Source: Lachnospiraceae bacterium XBD2001 | GTDB lineage: Bacteria; Bacillota; Clostridia; Lachnospirales; Lachnospiraceae | DNA length: 64,000 nucleotides | NCBI GenBank assembly: GCA_900116395.1 | Contig: FPAN01000003.1 | Location: 344,951-408,950, forward strand | Direction of reading: 5' to 3' | Shown: piece after piece, positions 45,202-53,816 of the stretch | Layout of the letters: each line of letters begins with the position of its first letter | Position numbering within the stretch: the first letter of the stretch is position 1 | Translations under genes and position numbers: made by a program | The notes under the pieces: model-generated | What the model saw: only the letters and a program-made list of their open reading frames with translations | Databases searched by the model: none | Told to the model about the DNA's origin: nothing

Positions 45202-46074
45202 CTAGTTCCCATAAATGGTATCTGTCCACGCTCCCTGCTCGGTACCATAATCCAGGGATACTCCGCCAGCCATGGTGTGTCCCAACTGATAATAACCGGA
45301 TTCCGTCTTAAAATCGATGGTACTACTGGTAAAATCGATCACATCCAAATCCGACAGCAAATCTCCTCCGGTCACCCATACCGTCCAAGTGCTGCCCTCT
45401 ATACCGTAGTCGCATTCCGCCGTTGGCTCAATTCCAATGACAGCGCCTCGTTCCGCATCAAAGAAATACTGTCCCTGAAAGGACTTGAACACATCCTCCA
45501 ATGTAGGATTGGCTGCCTGCAACTCTGCTTCGATTTCTTCTGAAACGGTAAAGCCTTCTCCACGAATCTCTGCAAGTAAGCCTGCCAGATAGTAGCATCT
45601 TGCTCTGGTCAGTTCGGTTCCCTTGGAGTACTCAAGCAACGGCTGTAAGGTGCCGCCTTCCGCTTCTGCTCCGGCATTGGTAACTTCTGTTTCTTTCTTC
45701 TGCACCCATTTGCGCTGGTCGTCCAACAATTCTTCCTTACGATCAGCATCTAACTCGTCGCTCAGGCGACTCCACAGTGCATTCAACTCATTATCCCACA
45801 ACTGAAAACAATCCGCCGCATTCTGATTCATCTCGGATTGAGGCGCAGATGCGGAATCAATGGCATCCATCTTCTCCCGGTAAGCTGCTTCTACCCCGTC
45901 CATCTCTTCCTGAATCGTCGTATCCGCTTGTGTAACGGTTGCGTTATCCTCCGACTGCACCTCGCTCTGTGCAGTACCTAATGGAGCATCTGTCTTTTCA
46001 TCCTTGCTGCAACCTGCAAAACAAACAGCCGTCATCGTAACAGCCAACAATAATGACAATAGTTTTTTCTTCAT
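45202..46074 (-). CDS. Lipoprotein with LprI-like DUF1311 domain
   Basis: The 290-residue protein has a lipobox at Cys22 (CFAGC) and a low-complexity linker to about residue 60. A DUF1311/LprI-like helical domain (about 80-165) follows with MNQNAADCFQLWDNELNALW, LLDDQRKWVQKKE and a second conserved Cys in RARCYYLAGLL. The C-terminal 100 residues form an unassigned beta-rich domain. LprI in Mycobacterium inhibits lysozyme; a similar role is possible but not shown. It follows the hydrolase by 20 bases. Confidence 0.78.
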   Translation of the reverse strand: MKKKLLSLLLAVTMTAVCFAGCSKDEKTDAPLGTAQSEVQSEDNATVTQADTTIQEEMDGVEAAYREKMDAIDSASAPQSEMNQNAADCFQLWDNELNALWSRLSDELDADRKEELLDDQRKWVQKKETEVTNAGAEAEGGTLQPLLEYSKGTELTRARCYYLAGLLAEIRGEGFTVSEEIEAELQAANPTLEDVFKSFQGQYFFDAERGAVIGIEPTAECDYGIEGSTWTVWVTGGDLLSDLDVIDFTSSTIDFKTESGYYQLGHTMAGGVSLDYGTEQGAWTDTIYGN

Positions 46075-46094
46075 TTCTCTTCCAATCCTTTAAC

Positions 46095-46703
46095 TTATTG
46101 TAATGCGTTTACACACCATGCAAATGCATTCGCGGTCCGAAGCGCCACATCTTTGAAGTGGTTTCCTTCGTTCCATACAAGGATAGTATTGATTTGTTGT
46201 TTTTGCAACATGTCAAAAACGTTGGAAATGCAAAATTCCACCTGAGACATGGTGGGATTCTTCGTCTTTCCTTCACGGTCTCCAAGGCTTAAATAAACAG
46301 ATTCTGCCTTCATGGGATGTTCCTTCATATCCGCCGTAAATCCGGGGAACCACACCGATGGGGATGCCGCCGCAATGCCGGTAATGCAATCGGTCCGACA
46401 ACCGGCCCACAAGGCAAAAAGAGCGGCCAAGGAATAACCGCCGAGAATATAGGTTTTGGAAGTGTCATTACAGATCGATAAGAGTCGCTCCAAGGTAGCT
46501 TCTGCATGCCCACCAAAATCATCTTTTCCAAATACTGCAGTAGAAGGCCACGGCGATAAATCGTCATTCCAGTGGGATACCGGAAAGGAAATCATCTCAA
46601 AGTCTGTATCTGTTTGGGAGCGAAGCAGTTGCTCCACTTCTTCTGTAAATTCCGGCTCAACGGCATCTACCATATGAATTAGTACAAGATTTGTTTTCCC
46701 CAT
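46095..46703 (-). CDS. Alpha/beta hydrolase, esterase-like
   Basis: The 202-residue cytosolic protein has a nucleophile elbow GGYSLAA (Ser91), a likely acid D142 in SLGDREGKTKN and a catalytic His182 in EGNHF. The arrangement resembles small putative esterases related to enterochelin esterase. The substrate is unknown. It lies between fliB (13-base gap) and the DUF1311 lipoprotein in the same direction. Confidence 0.78.
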   Translation of the reverse strand: MGKTNLVLIHMVDAVEPEFTEEVEQLLRSQTDTDFEMISFPVSHWNDDLSPWPSTAVFGKDDFGGHAEATLERLLSICNDTSKTYILGGYSLAALFALWAGCRTDCITGIAAASPSVWFPGFTADMKEHPMKAESVYLSLGDREGKTKNPTMSQVEFCISNVFDMLQKQQINTILVWNEGNHFKDVALRTANAFAWCVNALQ

Positions 46704-46716
46704 TTACAAGCCCTCC

Positions 46717-47799
46717 TTATATCATTCGATGTTCATCCATATAAGCTTCCGTTGCAAGAATGTTCGGAATGGAATGTTCCAACTCTCTGGCATAGAGATA
46801 GGTATATCGAATGATGTCCTCCATTCCAATGCTCTTATACTTCCCAAAATGCCATAATAGAATCGCCTCTATGTGATAGCAAGCCGCTACCGCCAGCTGG
46901 GCCTGTCCAAAGTAATACTCGTCGTATACGGAGCCACAGAAGTAGGCGAATAGGAAGTAGATGTAGATTTGTTCTAAGGTGGCCGGAAGTGCTATGCCTT
47001 GCTTCTGCAAGGCTTCGGATAAATGCTTTCTTGCCTGACTAAAATCTTCATCGCTCAATAACTGAAGATATGCATCTGTCGCATCAAATATCTCCTGTAA
47101 TTCCGGTTCGGTATATTCCCATTCATCAGCCACTGCCAATATTGTATGAATCATTGTCTTGGATATATCCAAAGGCTTCACAACCGTCGTCAAAACATCC
47201 GCTATGGATATAGCTTCGAATGGTTGCTCCTCTTCTACGCAGAAATCCACTTGTTCTTGATACACCTGTACCACAGACAAAATCTTCGCGAATCGTTGTT
47301 CTAAGGACAAACTACGATTCTGCGCTACCGGAAGCATCCAATCCCGTAACTGACGTAGCTGACGATATACAATACGCTCTTCCTCTGTATACGCTTCCGT
47401 CTCTTTCTCTACGCGTTCTTCTGTTGTAAAAACAACATTATCCGAATTCGTAAGTATCATCCTTGCCACTTCCGGACAAGAAATACTAAGGGATAATTCC
47501 CGCACACCATCGAAGACCTCCGTATGTCTCGGAAACAGACGACAGGTATCGCAGAGAATCTCTTCCCCGTGGGCATGAATCAAGCGACACAGGCCCTGCT
47601 CATCCAAATTCTTGCAGCGTTTTTTCTCATCCTGCAGGAATGCAGCCTCCCGGTAATCGACCGTATCAATTTGTAATTGTCGATATCGTTCCAATGCATC
47701 TTCATCGATTTCAATCTGCCATCCTGCGCAGCAGGTCTTTGGGCAGGCATCGGCGATGCAATGGAAGTTATTGTAATAAGTTGGGTATATGTATTCCAT
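46717..47799 (-). CDS. fliB: Flagellin lysine-N-methylase FliB
   Basis: The 360-residue protein has the FliB cysteine cluster near the N-terminus (C14, C19, C23, C24 in FHCIADACPKTCCAGW) and a second cluster around CKNLDEQGLC and LCDTCRLFPRH, compatible with an iron-sulfur centre. In Salmonella, FliB methylates surface lysines of flagellin. The ATG at 47799 gives the family start MEYIYPTYY; the longer frame from 47988 runs into the hairpin region and is not coding. Its presence fits the flagellar genes at the window start, though flagellin genes are not here. Confidence 0.88.
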   Translation of the reverse strand: MEYIYPTYYNNFHCIADACPKTCCAGWQIEIDEDALERYRQLQIDTVDYREAAFLQDEKKRCKNLDEQGLCRLIHAHGEEILCDTCRLFPRHTEVFDGVRELSLSISCPEVARMILTNSDNVVFTTEERVEKETEAYTEEERIVYRQLRQLRDWMLPVAQNRSLSLEQRFAKILSVVQVYQEQVDFCVEEEQPFEAISIADVLTTVVKPLDISKTMIHTILAVADEWEYTEPELQEIFDATDAYLQLLSDEDFSQARKHLSEALQKQGIALPATLEQIYIYFLFAYFCGSVYDEYYFGQAQLAVAACYHIEAILLWHFGKYKSIGMEDIIRYTYLYARELEHSIPNILATEAYMDEHRMI

Positions 47800-47835
47800 G
47801 ATTTTAGTATCACCTATAATCTGTAAAAGTTCAAG

Positions 47836-48050
47836 AACGCGGGATTCGATTCTCGCCTGTAAGAACTGCGAGAGGGGGGATTCGATTCTCGCCTGCCGGC
47901 TCGGTCGGTGCTCCTCGCAAGCGAGGGTCGTCCACCGGACGACCGCTTCTCCGCTCCGCTCCGGTCGGGCGCTAAGACGGACATCCACTGGATGTCCAGC
48001 GCCCCCTCAACACCGCAAGCGGTGTTTCGAATCGAATCCAACTCGAGATA
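47836..48050. repeat. Chain of perfect GC-rich hairpins with tRNA 3'-end-like repeats
   Basis: Within 215 bases lie CCTCGC-AA-GCGAGG (47913-47926), GGTCGTCC-ACC-GGACGACC (47926-47944), a nested pair GGGCGCT/AGCGCCC around GGACATCC-ACT-GGATGTCC (47967-48004), and AACACCGC-AA-GCGGTGTT (48009-48026). A 19-base direct repeat, GGGATTCGATTCTCGCCTG, occurs at 47841-47859 and 47877-47895. The sequence GCGAGAG(G)GGGATTCGA at 47868-47885 also occurs in the adjacent tRNA-Met 3' half. It is far richer in GC than its neighbours. No credible gene is seen. Confidence 0.7.
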
Positions 48051-48052
48051 TT

Positions 48053-48082
48053 AAAAAAAATCCTAGGCATTTGCCTAGGATT
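48053..48082 (-). terminator. Terminator after tRNA-Met
   Basis: AATCCTAGGC (48073-48082 on the minus strand) pairs perfectly with GCCTAGGATT (48059-48068) around AAAT, followed by a run of eight T. Confidence 0.92.
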
Positions 48083-48090
48083 ATTTTTAA

Positions 48091-48164
48091 TAGCGAGAGG
48101 GGGATTCGAACCCTCGACACCGCGGGTATGAACCGCGTGCTCTAGCCAACTGAGCTATCTCGCC
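48091..48164 (-). tRNA. tRNA-Met (CAT), elongator type
   Basis: A 74-base cloverleaf reads GGCGAGATAGCTCAG at the 5' end, anticodon stem CGCGG/CCGCG with loop TTCATAC (anticodon CAT), T-arm GAGGGTTCGAATCCCCC and acceptor end TCTCGCT plus discriminator A. The first acceptor pair is G-U. CCA is not encoded. It lacks the three G-C pairs that mark initiator tRNA. It lies 14 bases after tRNA-Val. Confidence 0.95.
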
Positions 48165-48178
48165 ATATTCGATATAAA

Positions 48179-48251
48179 TGGGACCTATAGGGCTCGAACC
48201 TATGACCCTCTGCTTGTAAGGCAGATGCTCTCCCAGCTGAGCTAAGATCCC
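48179..48251 (-). tRNA. tRNA-Val (TAC)
   Basis: A 73-base cloverleaf has 5' GGGATCTTAGCTCAG, anticodon stem CTGCC/AGCAG-type arm with loop containing TAC, T-arm TAGGTTCGAGCCCTA and acceptor end AGGTCCC plus A. CCA is not encoded. It is first of a two-tRNA unit. Confidence 0.95.
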
Positions 48252-48360
48252 ATATGTTTGGCGCCGTTCTCACGACAAGAAGTAATATATCATAAGGGTA
48301 GAACGGCGTCAACAACTTTTTCCATATTTTTTCGCGAAAAAATAAAGTCAGACAAAGCCT

Positions 48361-49047
48361 CTAAATATCGATAGATTTCGCATTAGTCTCGCGATAAATC
48401 TGGGTAGCAGTTTCGGCAATATTCAGTCCTTCCGGAAGGTTCACACGGAACCGATAGGTCAGCTGATGATCCTTGTGCACTTCCATCTCCGTGTAGAGAA
48501 TATCAATGTTTCGCGCCTCTAGAATAGACTGAATCTTCTTCAGGCTGGAAGCCTTATCATCAATATCGATAATGATGCGCCCCTTGCCCTTCACATCGAA
48601 GACGCTCTTACTTCCATTATGAAGCGCAATCTGTACCACCAGAATAATCATGGTAGTTGCAATGGCCGGCAGATACAATCCAATACCAAGCCCTGTTCCA
48701 ACTGCCGCAATGCCCCAGATTCCGGCAGAAGTACTAAGCCCTTCGATGCGGTCTTCCCTCATGAAGATGCATCCGGCGCCTAAGAATCCTACACCGGATA
48801 CAATGCTACTGCACATACGGGATACATCCACATACACATCCTCTTCGCCCACCACATCTAAGAATCCATACTTGGATACAATGGCATACACGCAGGCTCC
48901 GATTGCTACAATCAGATAGGTACGCATGCCGGCGGCCTTCTGCTGCTTGGTGCGCTCAATGCCCACAAGCAATCCGCATACACAAGTTAAAACCAAGCGA
49001 AGCAAGAACTCCAATTCCATTTGATTCGGGAAAAATGTCAAACTCAT
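48361..49047 (-). CDS. MgtC/SapB family membrane protein (second copy)
   Basis: The 228-residue protein has four to five helices with the MgtC signature GLLVGIERTKQQKAAGMRT and SGVGFLGAGCIFMRED, then a cytosolic ACT-like C-terminal domain (about 150-228). MgtC proteins affect magnesium homeostasis and membrane potential or F-type ATPase. The ATG at 49047 follows GGAGG by 7 bases; an upstream in-frame ATG is unsupported. It lies 13 bases after its paralogue. Confidence 0.9.
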   Translation of the reverse strand: MSLTFFPNQMELEFLLRLVLTCVCGLLVGIERTKQQKAAGMRTYLIVAIGACVYAIVSKYGFLDVVGEEDVYVDVSRMCSSIVSGVGFLGAGCIFMREDRIEGLSTSAGIWGIAAVGTGLGIGLYLPAIATTMIILVVQIALHNGSKSVFDVKGKGRIIIDIDDKASSLKKIQSILEARNIDILYTEMEVHKDHQLTYRFRVNLPEGLNIAETATQIYRETNAKSIDI

Positions 49048-49060
49048 GCTGCCACCTCCC

Positions 49061-49744
49061 CTACATGCCAATGGACTTTACGGTGCCGCTGCTCTTCACC
49101 AATTCCAACAGCTCCATCGGTTGTAAATCCAACGGCATACGAACATCCAGGGTATACATCAGACTAGAATCCTTATGCTTATTGATATGCCCACCGGTAA
49201 TCTCGATGTTCTTCGACTCTAAGATTGCCTGGAACTTCTCAAATTCCTCCGGATCATCCTGCACTACAACCACCAGCTTCGTAAGACGACTGTTCTCCCA
49301 TTCTTTTACCACACCATGATGTAAGATAATCTGAAGCAGAACAATCAGCACCGTACTAACGACAGCCACAATATACATACCGACACCAAGAGCGCTACCG
49401 ATGGCTGCTGTAGCCCAAATACCGGCAGCTGTGGTTAGTCCATGCACGGAATTCCCCCGCATGAATATAATACCGGCTCCCAAGAAACCAACACCGGTGG
49501 TAATGCCGGCTGCCACACGAGATACATCCACTCGGGTTCCGGCCGTAAGCAGAATATCCTGGAATCCATACTTGGATATAATCACAAAAAGTGCAGCTCC
49601 CACCGCCACAATCATGTGGGTCCGGATACCTGCACCTTTGTTACGACGTGTACGCTCGATACCGATTGCACCGCCACATACGCAGGCAATCAGCAATCGA
49701 ATGGCACACTCTATATTCACGTTATCAATTAATGTAAAAGGCAT
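49061..49744 (-). CDS. MgtC/SapB family membrane protein (first copy)
   Basis: The 227-residue protein has the same organisation as the next gene: GGAIGIERTRRNKGAGIRTHM, TGVGFLGAGIIFMRGN and ATAAIGSALGVGMY in the membrane part, then a C-terminal ACT-like domain. The two copies diverge most in the C-terminal domain, suggesting different regulation or partners. GGGGAGG precedes the ATG. Confidence 0.9.
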   Translation of the reverse strand: MPFTLIDNVNIECAIRLLIACVCGGAIGIERTRRNKGAGIRTHMIVAVGAALFVIISKYGFQDILLTAGTRVDVSRVAAGITTGVGFLGAGIIFMRGNSVHGLTTAAGIWATAAIGSALGVGMYIVAVVSTVLIVLLQIILHHGVVKEWENSRLTKLVVVVQDDPEEFEKFQAILESKNIEITGGHINKHKDSSLMYTLDVRMPLDLQPMELLELVKSSGTVKSIGM

Positions 49745-49777
49745 ACCAAATTCCTCCCCTTTTGGAATACCTCTATT

Positions 49778-50524
49778 TTATCGTAAACCGCGCTCCTTGA
49801 GAAGTTTGTTTACGCGATTTGGATAGTTTCCGATGATACCATCCACCTTTGCATCCATCATCCAGCCAATGTGTTCCTCTTCGTTCACGGTCCAGGTGTT
49901 AATCTCGATGCCGTGCGCACGAAGGTCTCCAACCAATTCCGGCTTCAACATCACAAATACCGGGTGATAGCACTCGAATCCATGCTTCTGCACATACTCT
50001 CCAGCCTCTAAGATCCAGGTTGCCGTAAGCAGACCACACTTGATTTCCGGAGCAATCTCCTTCATGCGTTTTACTGACTCATGGTTAAAAGAGGAAATAA
50101 TGACCTTATCACAGTAGTCATATTCTTTTAACTTGTCATAGACCGCCTGTTCAATTCCCGGATACTCCCAGATACCGGTCTTCAGCTCAATGTTGGTAAG
50201 AATATCCTTATCCTTCACCAGCGTCAGATACTCATCTAAGGTTGGTATCTTCTGGAAGCCCACCTTATCATGGAACTTGTTAGAAAAATCCACCTTACAC
50301 AGTTCCTCATAGGTCATATCCTTCACCCAACCGCTGGCATTACCGGTACGATCAATTTCTTCATCGTGAATAATTACAAGAACCCCGTCCTTCGTCAGAT
50401 GAACATCATTCTCAATTCCTTCACATCCTACTTCCAATGCCTTCTCAAAGGCAATCATGGTATTCTCCGGATACTCTCCCGAGAATCCTCTGTGGGCATA
50501 ATTTCTACAAACTAATTTTTCCAT
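49778..50524 (-). CDS. Glycerophosphodiester phosphodiesterase
   Basis: The 248-residue cytosolic GDPD TIM-barrel hydrolyses glycerophosphodiesters to glycerol-3-phosphate and an alcohol. Catalytic and metal residues are in YAHRGFSGEYPENT, GIENDVHLTKDGVLVIIHD and NIELKTG, with C-terminal INTWTVNEEEHI and DGIIGNYPN. There is no signal peptide, so it is likely UgpQ-like. AAGGAG lies 7 bases before the ATG. It precedes the MgtC pair by 33 bases. Confidence 0.93.
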   Translation of the reverse strand: MEKLVCRNYAHRGFSGEYPENTMIAFEKALEVGCEGIENDVHLTKDGVLVIIHDEEIDRTGNASGWVKDMTYEELCKVDFSNKFHDKVGFQKIPTLDEYLTLVKDKDILTNIELKTGIWEYPGIEQAVYDKLKEYDYCDKVIISSFNHESVKRMKEIAPEIKCGLLTATWILEAGEYVQKHGFECYHPVFVMLKPELVGDLRAHGIEINTWTVNEEEHIGWMMDAKVDGIIGNYPNRVNKLLKERGLR

Positions 50525-50550
50525 GTCATTTCTCCTTTCATGCCTCTATG

Positions 50551-50579
50551 AGTATAACGCAAATTTAAACAAAAAACAC
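50551..50579 (-). promoter_or_regulatory. Weak candidate promoter of the GDPD gene
   Basis: TATACT (50551-50556) with a poor -35 (GTGTTT) 17 bases upstream reads toward the GDPD gene; it overlaps the T run of the carB terminator. Confidence 0.35.
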
Positions 50580-50605
50580 GCCTAGGTAAAACCTAAGCGC
50601 GTTTT
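50568..50605 (-). terminator. Terminator after carAB
   Basis: A 14-base stem with one wobble (50592-50605 with 50573-50586), a 5-base loop and a T run on the minus strand, directly after the carB stop. Confidence 0.85.
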
Positions 50606-50609
50606 AAAA

Positions 50610-53600
50610 TTATGCATTCTTTACTTTTGCAATATCTACCAGAGTAAACTGGTCGGATGCATTCTCCAAACTGGTTGCCAATGCATTGGCAGTGTCCATA
50701 GCGGTAATACAGTACACACCGGTCTCGATCGCGTTACGACGAATCAAGAAACCGTCACGAGTCTTATCTCCATGTCCCTGGGTCGGTGTATCAATAACCA
50801 GATCAATCTTATGACCTAAGATTAAGTCCATGACATTCGGAGATTCCTGGCTGATCTTATTCACCCACAGAGCATCGATGCCATGATCGTTTAAGTACTT
50901 GGCTGTGCTTCTGGTTGCATAGATCTTATATCCCAACGCCTGGAATCTACGTGCCACACCAACGGCCTCCGGCTTATCTGCATCCTTTACCGTCATAATC
51001 ATCTGCTTATGCTTCGGAAGGCTAATGCCGGCTCCAAGGAATGCCTTATACAGCGCCTCATTGAAGGTGGTTGCAATTCCCAAACACTCACCGGTAGACT
51101 TCATCTCCGGTCCAAGGGAAATCTCTGCACCACGCAACTTCTCGAAGGAGAATACCGGCATCTTAATTGCCACATACTCAGCCTCCGGCTGTAGGCCAGG
51201 CTGATATCCCAACTCTCGAATGGTATGTCCGATAATAATCTTGGTTGCCAAATCAACAATCGGAATACCGGTAACCTTACTAATGTATGGTACGGTTCTG
51301 GAGCTTCGTGGGTTCACCTCGATAACATAAACTTCATCATCCATGACGATGAACTGGATGTTAATCATACCCTTTACATGCAGTGCCTGTGCCAGACGCT
51401 CGGTGTAATCCGTAATCTTAGCTTTAATCTCTTTTCCGATGGTTGGTGCCGGATATACGGAAATCGAGTCTCCGGAATGGACACCGGTACGCTCAATATG
51501 CTCCATGATACCCGGAATTAAGATATCGGTTCCATCACAGATGGCATCCACCTCAATCTCCTTACCCTGCAGGTACTTATCTACCAGAATCGGATGATCC
51601 TGTGCAATCTGGTTGATGATTCCGATGAATTCCTCAATCTCATCATCGTTAAAAGCAATCTGCATACCCTGTCCACCAAGAACGTAGGATGGACGAACCA
51701 ATACCGGATAACCCAAGCGGTTTGCAACTGCCTTAGCCTCTTCCGCGGTGTATACGGTACCACCTGCTGCACGTGGAATCTGGGTCTTCTCTAAGATCTC
51801 ATCGAAGAGCTCGCGGTCTTCCGCTGCATCTACGTCTTCTGCCTTGGTTCCAAGAATCGGTACACCCATGCGCATCAAATCCTGGGTCAGCTTAATAGCG
51901 GTCTGTCCACCGAACTGAACCACAGCGCCGTCCGGCTTCTCGAATCGAACGATGTTCTCTACGTCCTCTGCGGTCAACGGCTCGAAGTACAGCTTATCTG
52001 CGATATCGAAGTCGGTAGATACGGTCTCCGGATTGTTATTAACGATAATGGTCTCATAACCTTCCTTAGCAAAAGCCCAGGTGGAATGTACGGAACAATA
52101 GTCGAACTCAATACCCTGACCGATACGGATTGGACCGGAGCCAAGTACCAAGACCTTCTTCTTCGAGTTGGTCTCTACCGCCTCATTCTCACTACCGAAT
52201 ACAGAGTAGTAATATGGTGTCTGTGCCTCGAACTCTGCGGCACAGGTATCTACCATCTTAAAGCCTGCAACGATACCGTTGGCATAACGCATTTCCTTAA
52301 TCTCGTCTTCGCTCTTGCCGGTAAGTCTAGCAATCACAGTATCCGGATACTCAATGCGCTTTGCTTCACGAAGTAAGTCGACAGTCAATTCCTGATTCTT
52401 AAGCGCCTGTTCCATCTCTACAAGGATGGCAATCTTATCGATGAACCAGAGATCAATCTGGGTAATCTCATGCATCTTCTCCATGGTGATGCCACGGCGG
52501 ATTCCCTCTGCAATTCGATAGATACGACGATCATCTACAATCTCAAGGTCTGCAAGCAGTTCCTCATTGGTAAGCTCGGAAAAATCATAGCTTAACAGGC
52601 AATCCACATGCTGCTCCAAGGAACGAATGGCTTTCATCAGGGCACCTTCGAAGTTGTTGCAGATACTCATAACTTCACCGGTGGCCTTCATCTGGGTAGT
52701 CAAGGTACGCTTTGCCGTAATGAACTTATCGAATGGCAAGCGTGGGATCTTAACAACACAGTAGTCCAACATCGGCTCAAAAGACGCATAAGTCTTCTGG
52801 GTAATGGCATTCTTAATCTCATCCAAGGTATAGCCAAGTGCAATCTTTGCAGCCACCTTAGCAATCGGATATCCCGTTGCCTTGGAAGCCAATGCGGAAG
52901 AACGGCTTACACGTGGGTTTACCTCGATAACACAGTATTCGAAGGTCTGTGGGTGCAGCGCATACTGTACGTTACATCCACCGGTAATTCCAAGCTCAGA
53001 GATGATGTTCAAGGCAGAGGTACGAAGCATCTGGTATTCCTTGTCACCTAAGGTCTGGGATGGTGCTACAACGATAGAGTCACCGGTATGTACACCAACC
53101 GGATCGATGTTCTCCATGTTACATACGGTAATGCAGTTACCTGCCGCATCACGCATTACCTCATACTCGATTTCTTTCCAACCTGCGATGCAACGCTCTA
53201 CCAATACTTCGTGGACACGGCTTAAGCGCAAACCGTTGGAAAGGATTTCTCTTAATTCATTCTCATCATGGGCAATTCCACCGCCGCTTCCACCAAGAGT
53301 GAAGGCCGGACGAAGTACCACCGGATATCCGATGGTGTTAGTGAATCGCACACCGTCTTCAATAGTGGTAACTACCTGGGACGCCGCCACCGGCTCATGA
53401 ATCTTCTCCATGGTATCCTTGAAAGCCTGACGGTCTTCCGCGCGGAAAATGGTCTCTGCAGTAGTACCGATTAAGCGTACCCCATGCTCTTTTAAAAATC
53501 CGGACTCTTCCAACTCCATACCAAGGTTCAATCCTGCCTGGCCACCTAAGGTCGGAAGCACGCTATCCGGCTTCTCTTTTAAAATGATCTGCTCTAATAC

Positions 53601-53816
53601 TTTTGCAGTAAGCGGCTCAATATACACCTCATCCGCAATGTCTTTATCGGTCATGATGGTTGCCGGGTTGGAGTTCACGAGAACAACCTCTATGCCCTCT
53701 TCCTTCAGGCTTCGGCAAGCCTGGGTTCCTGCATAGTCAAACTCTGCAGCCTGTCCAATGACGATTGGGCCGGAACCAATCACTAATACTTTTTTGATAT
53801 CGTTATTCTTAGGCAT
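50610..53816 (-). CDS. carB: Carbamoyl-phosphate synthase large subunit
   Basis: The 1068-residue ammonia-dependent synthetase has two homologous ATP-grasp halves, each beginning with a KVLVIGSGPIxIGQ(A/G)xEFDY motif (near residues 8 and 560). An oligomerisation domain lies between them, and a C-terminal MGS-like regulatory domain (about 940-1068) would bind UMP or ornithine. It supplies carbamoyl phosphate for pyrimidine and arginine synthesis. Its ATG overlaps the carA stop by one base. Confidence 0.98.
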   Translation of the reverse strand: MPKNNDIKKVLVIGSGPIVIGQAAEFDYAGTQACRSLKEEGIEVVLVNSNPATIMTDKDIADEVYIEPLTAKVLEQIILKEKPDSVLPTLGGQAGLNLGMELEESGFLKEHGVRLIGTTAETIFRAEDRQAFKDTMEKIHEPVAASQVVTTIEDGVRFTNTIGYPVVLRPAFTLGGSGGGIAHDENELREILSNGLRLSRVHEVLVERCIAGWKEIEYEVMRDAAGNCITVCNMENIDPVGVHTGDSIVVAPSQTLGDKEYQMLRTSALNIISELGITGGCNVQYALHPQTFEYCVIEVNPRVSRSSALASKATGYPIAKVAAKIALGYTLDEIKNAITQKTYASFEPMLDYCVVKIPRLPFDKFITAKRTLTTQMKATGEVMSICNNFEGALMKAIRSLEQHVDCLLSYDFSELTNEELLADLEIVDDRRIYRIAEGIRRGITMEKMHEITQIDLWFIDKIAILVEMEQALKNQELTVDLLREAKRIEYPDTVIARLTGKSEDEIKEMRYANGIVAGFKMVDTCAAEFEAQTPYYYSVFGSENEAVETNSKKKVLVLGSGPIRIGQGIEFDYCSVHSTWAFAKEGYETIIVNNNPETVSTDFDIADKLYFEPLTAEDVENIVRFEKPDGAVVQFGGQTAIKLTQDLMRMGVPILGTKAEDVDAAEDRELFDEILEKTQIPRAAGGTVYTAEEAKAVANRLGYPVLVRPSYVLGGQGMQIAFNDDEIEEFIGIINQIAQDHPILVDKYLQGKEIEVDAICDGTDILIPGIMEHIERTGVHSGDSISVYPAPTIGKEIKAKITDYTERLAQALHVKGMINIQFIVMDDEVYVIEVNPRSSRTVPYISKVTGIPIVDLATKIIIGHTIRELGYQPGLQPEAEYVAIKMPVFSFEKLRGAEISLGPEMKSTGECLGIATTFNEALYKAFLGAGISLPKHKQMIMTVKDADKPEAVGVARRFQALGYKIYATRSTAKYLNDHGIDALWVNKISQESPNVMDLILGHKIDLVIDTPTQGHGDKTRDGFLIRRNAIETGVYCITAMDTANALATSLENASDQFTLVDIAKVKNA

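Noticed and set aside
47814..48145. Open frames on both strands across the hairpin cluster (75 and 118 codons, and the upstream extension of fliB)
   Set aside because: They translate palindromes and tRNA sequence (for example RESNPPSR from a T-arm), so they are not genes.
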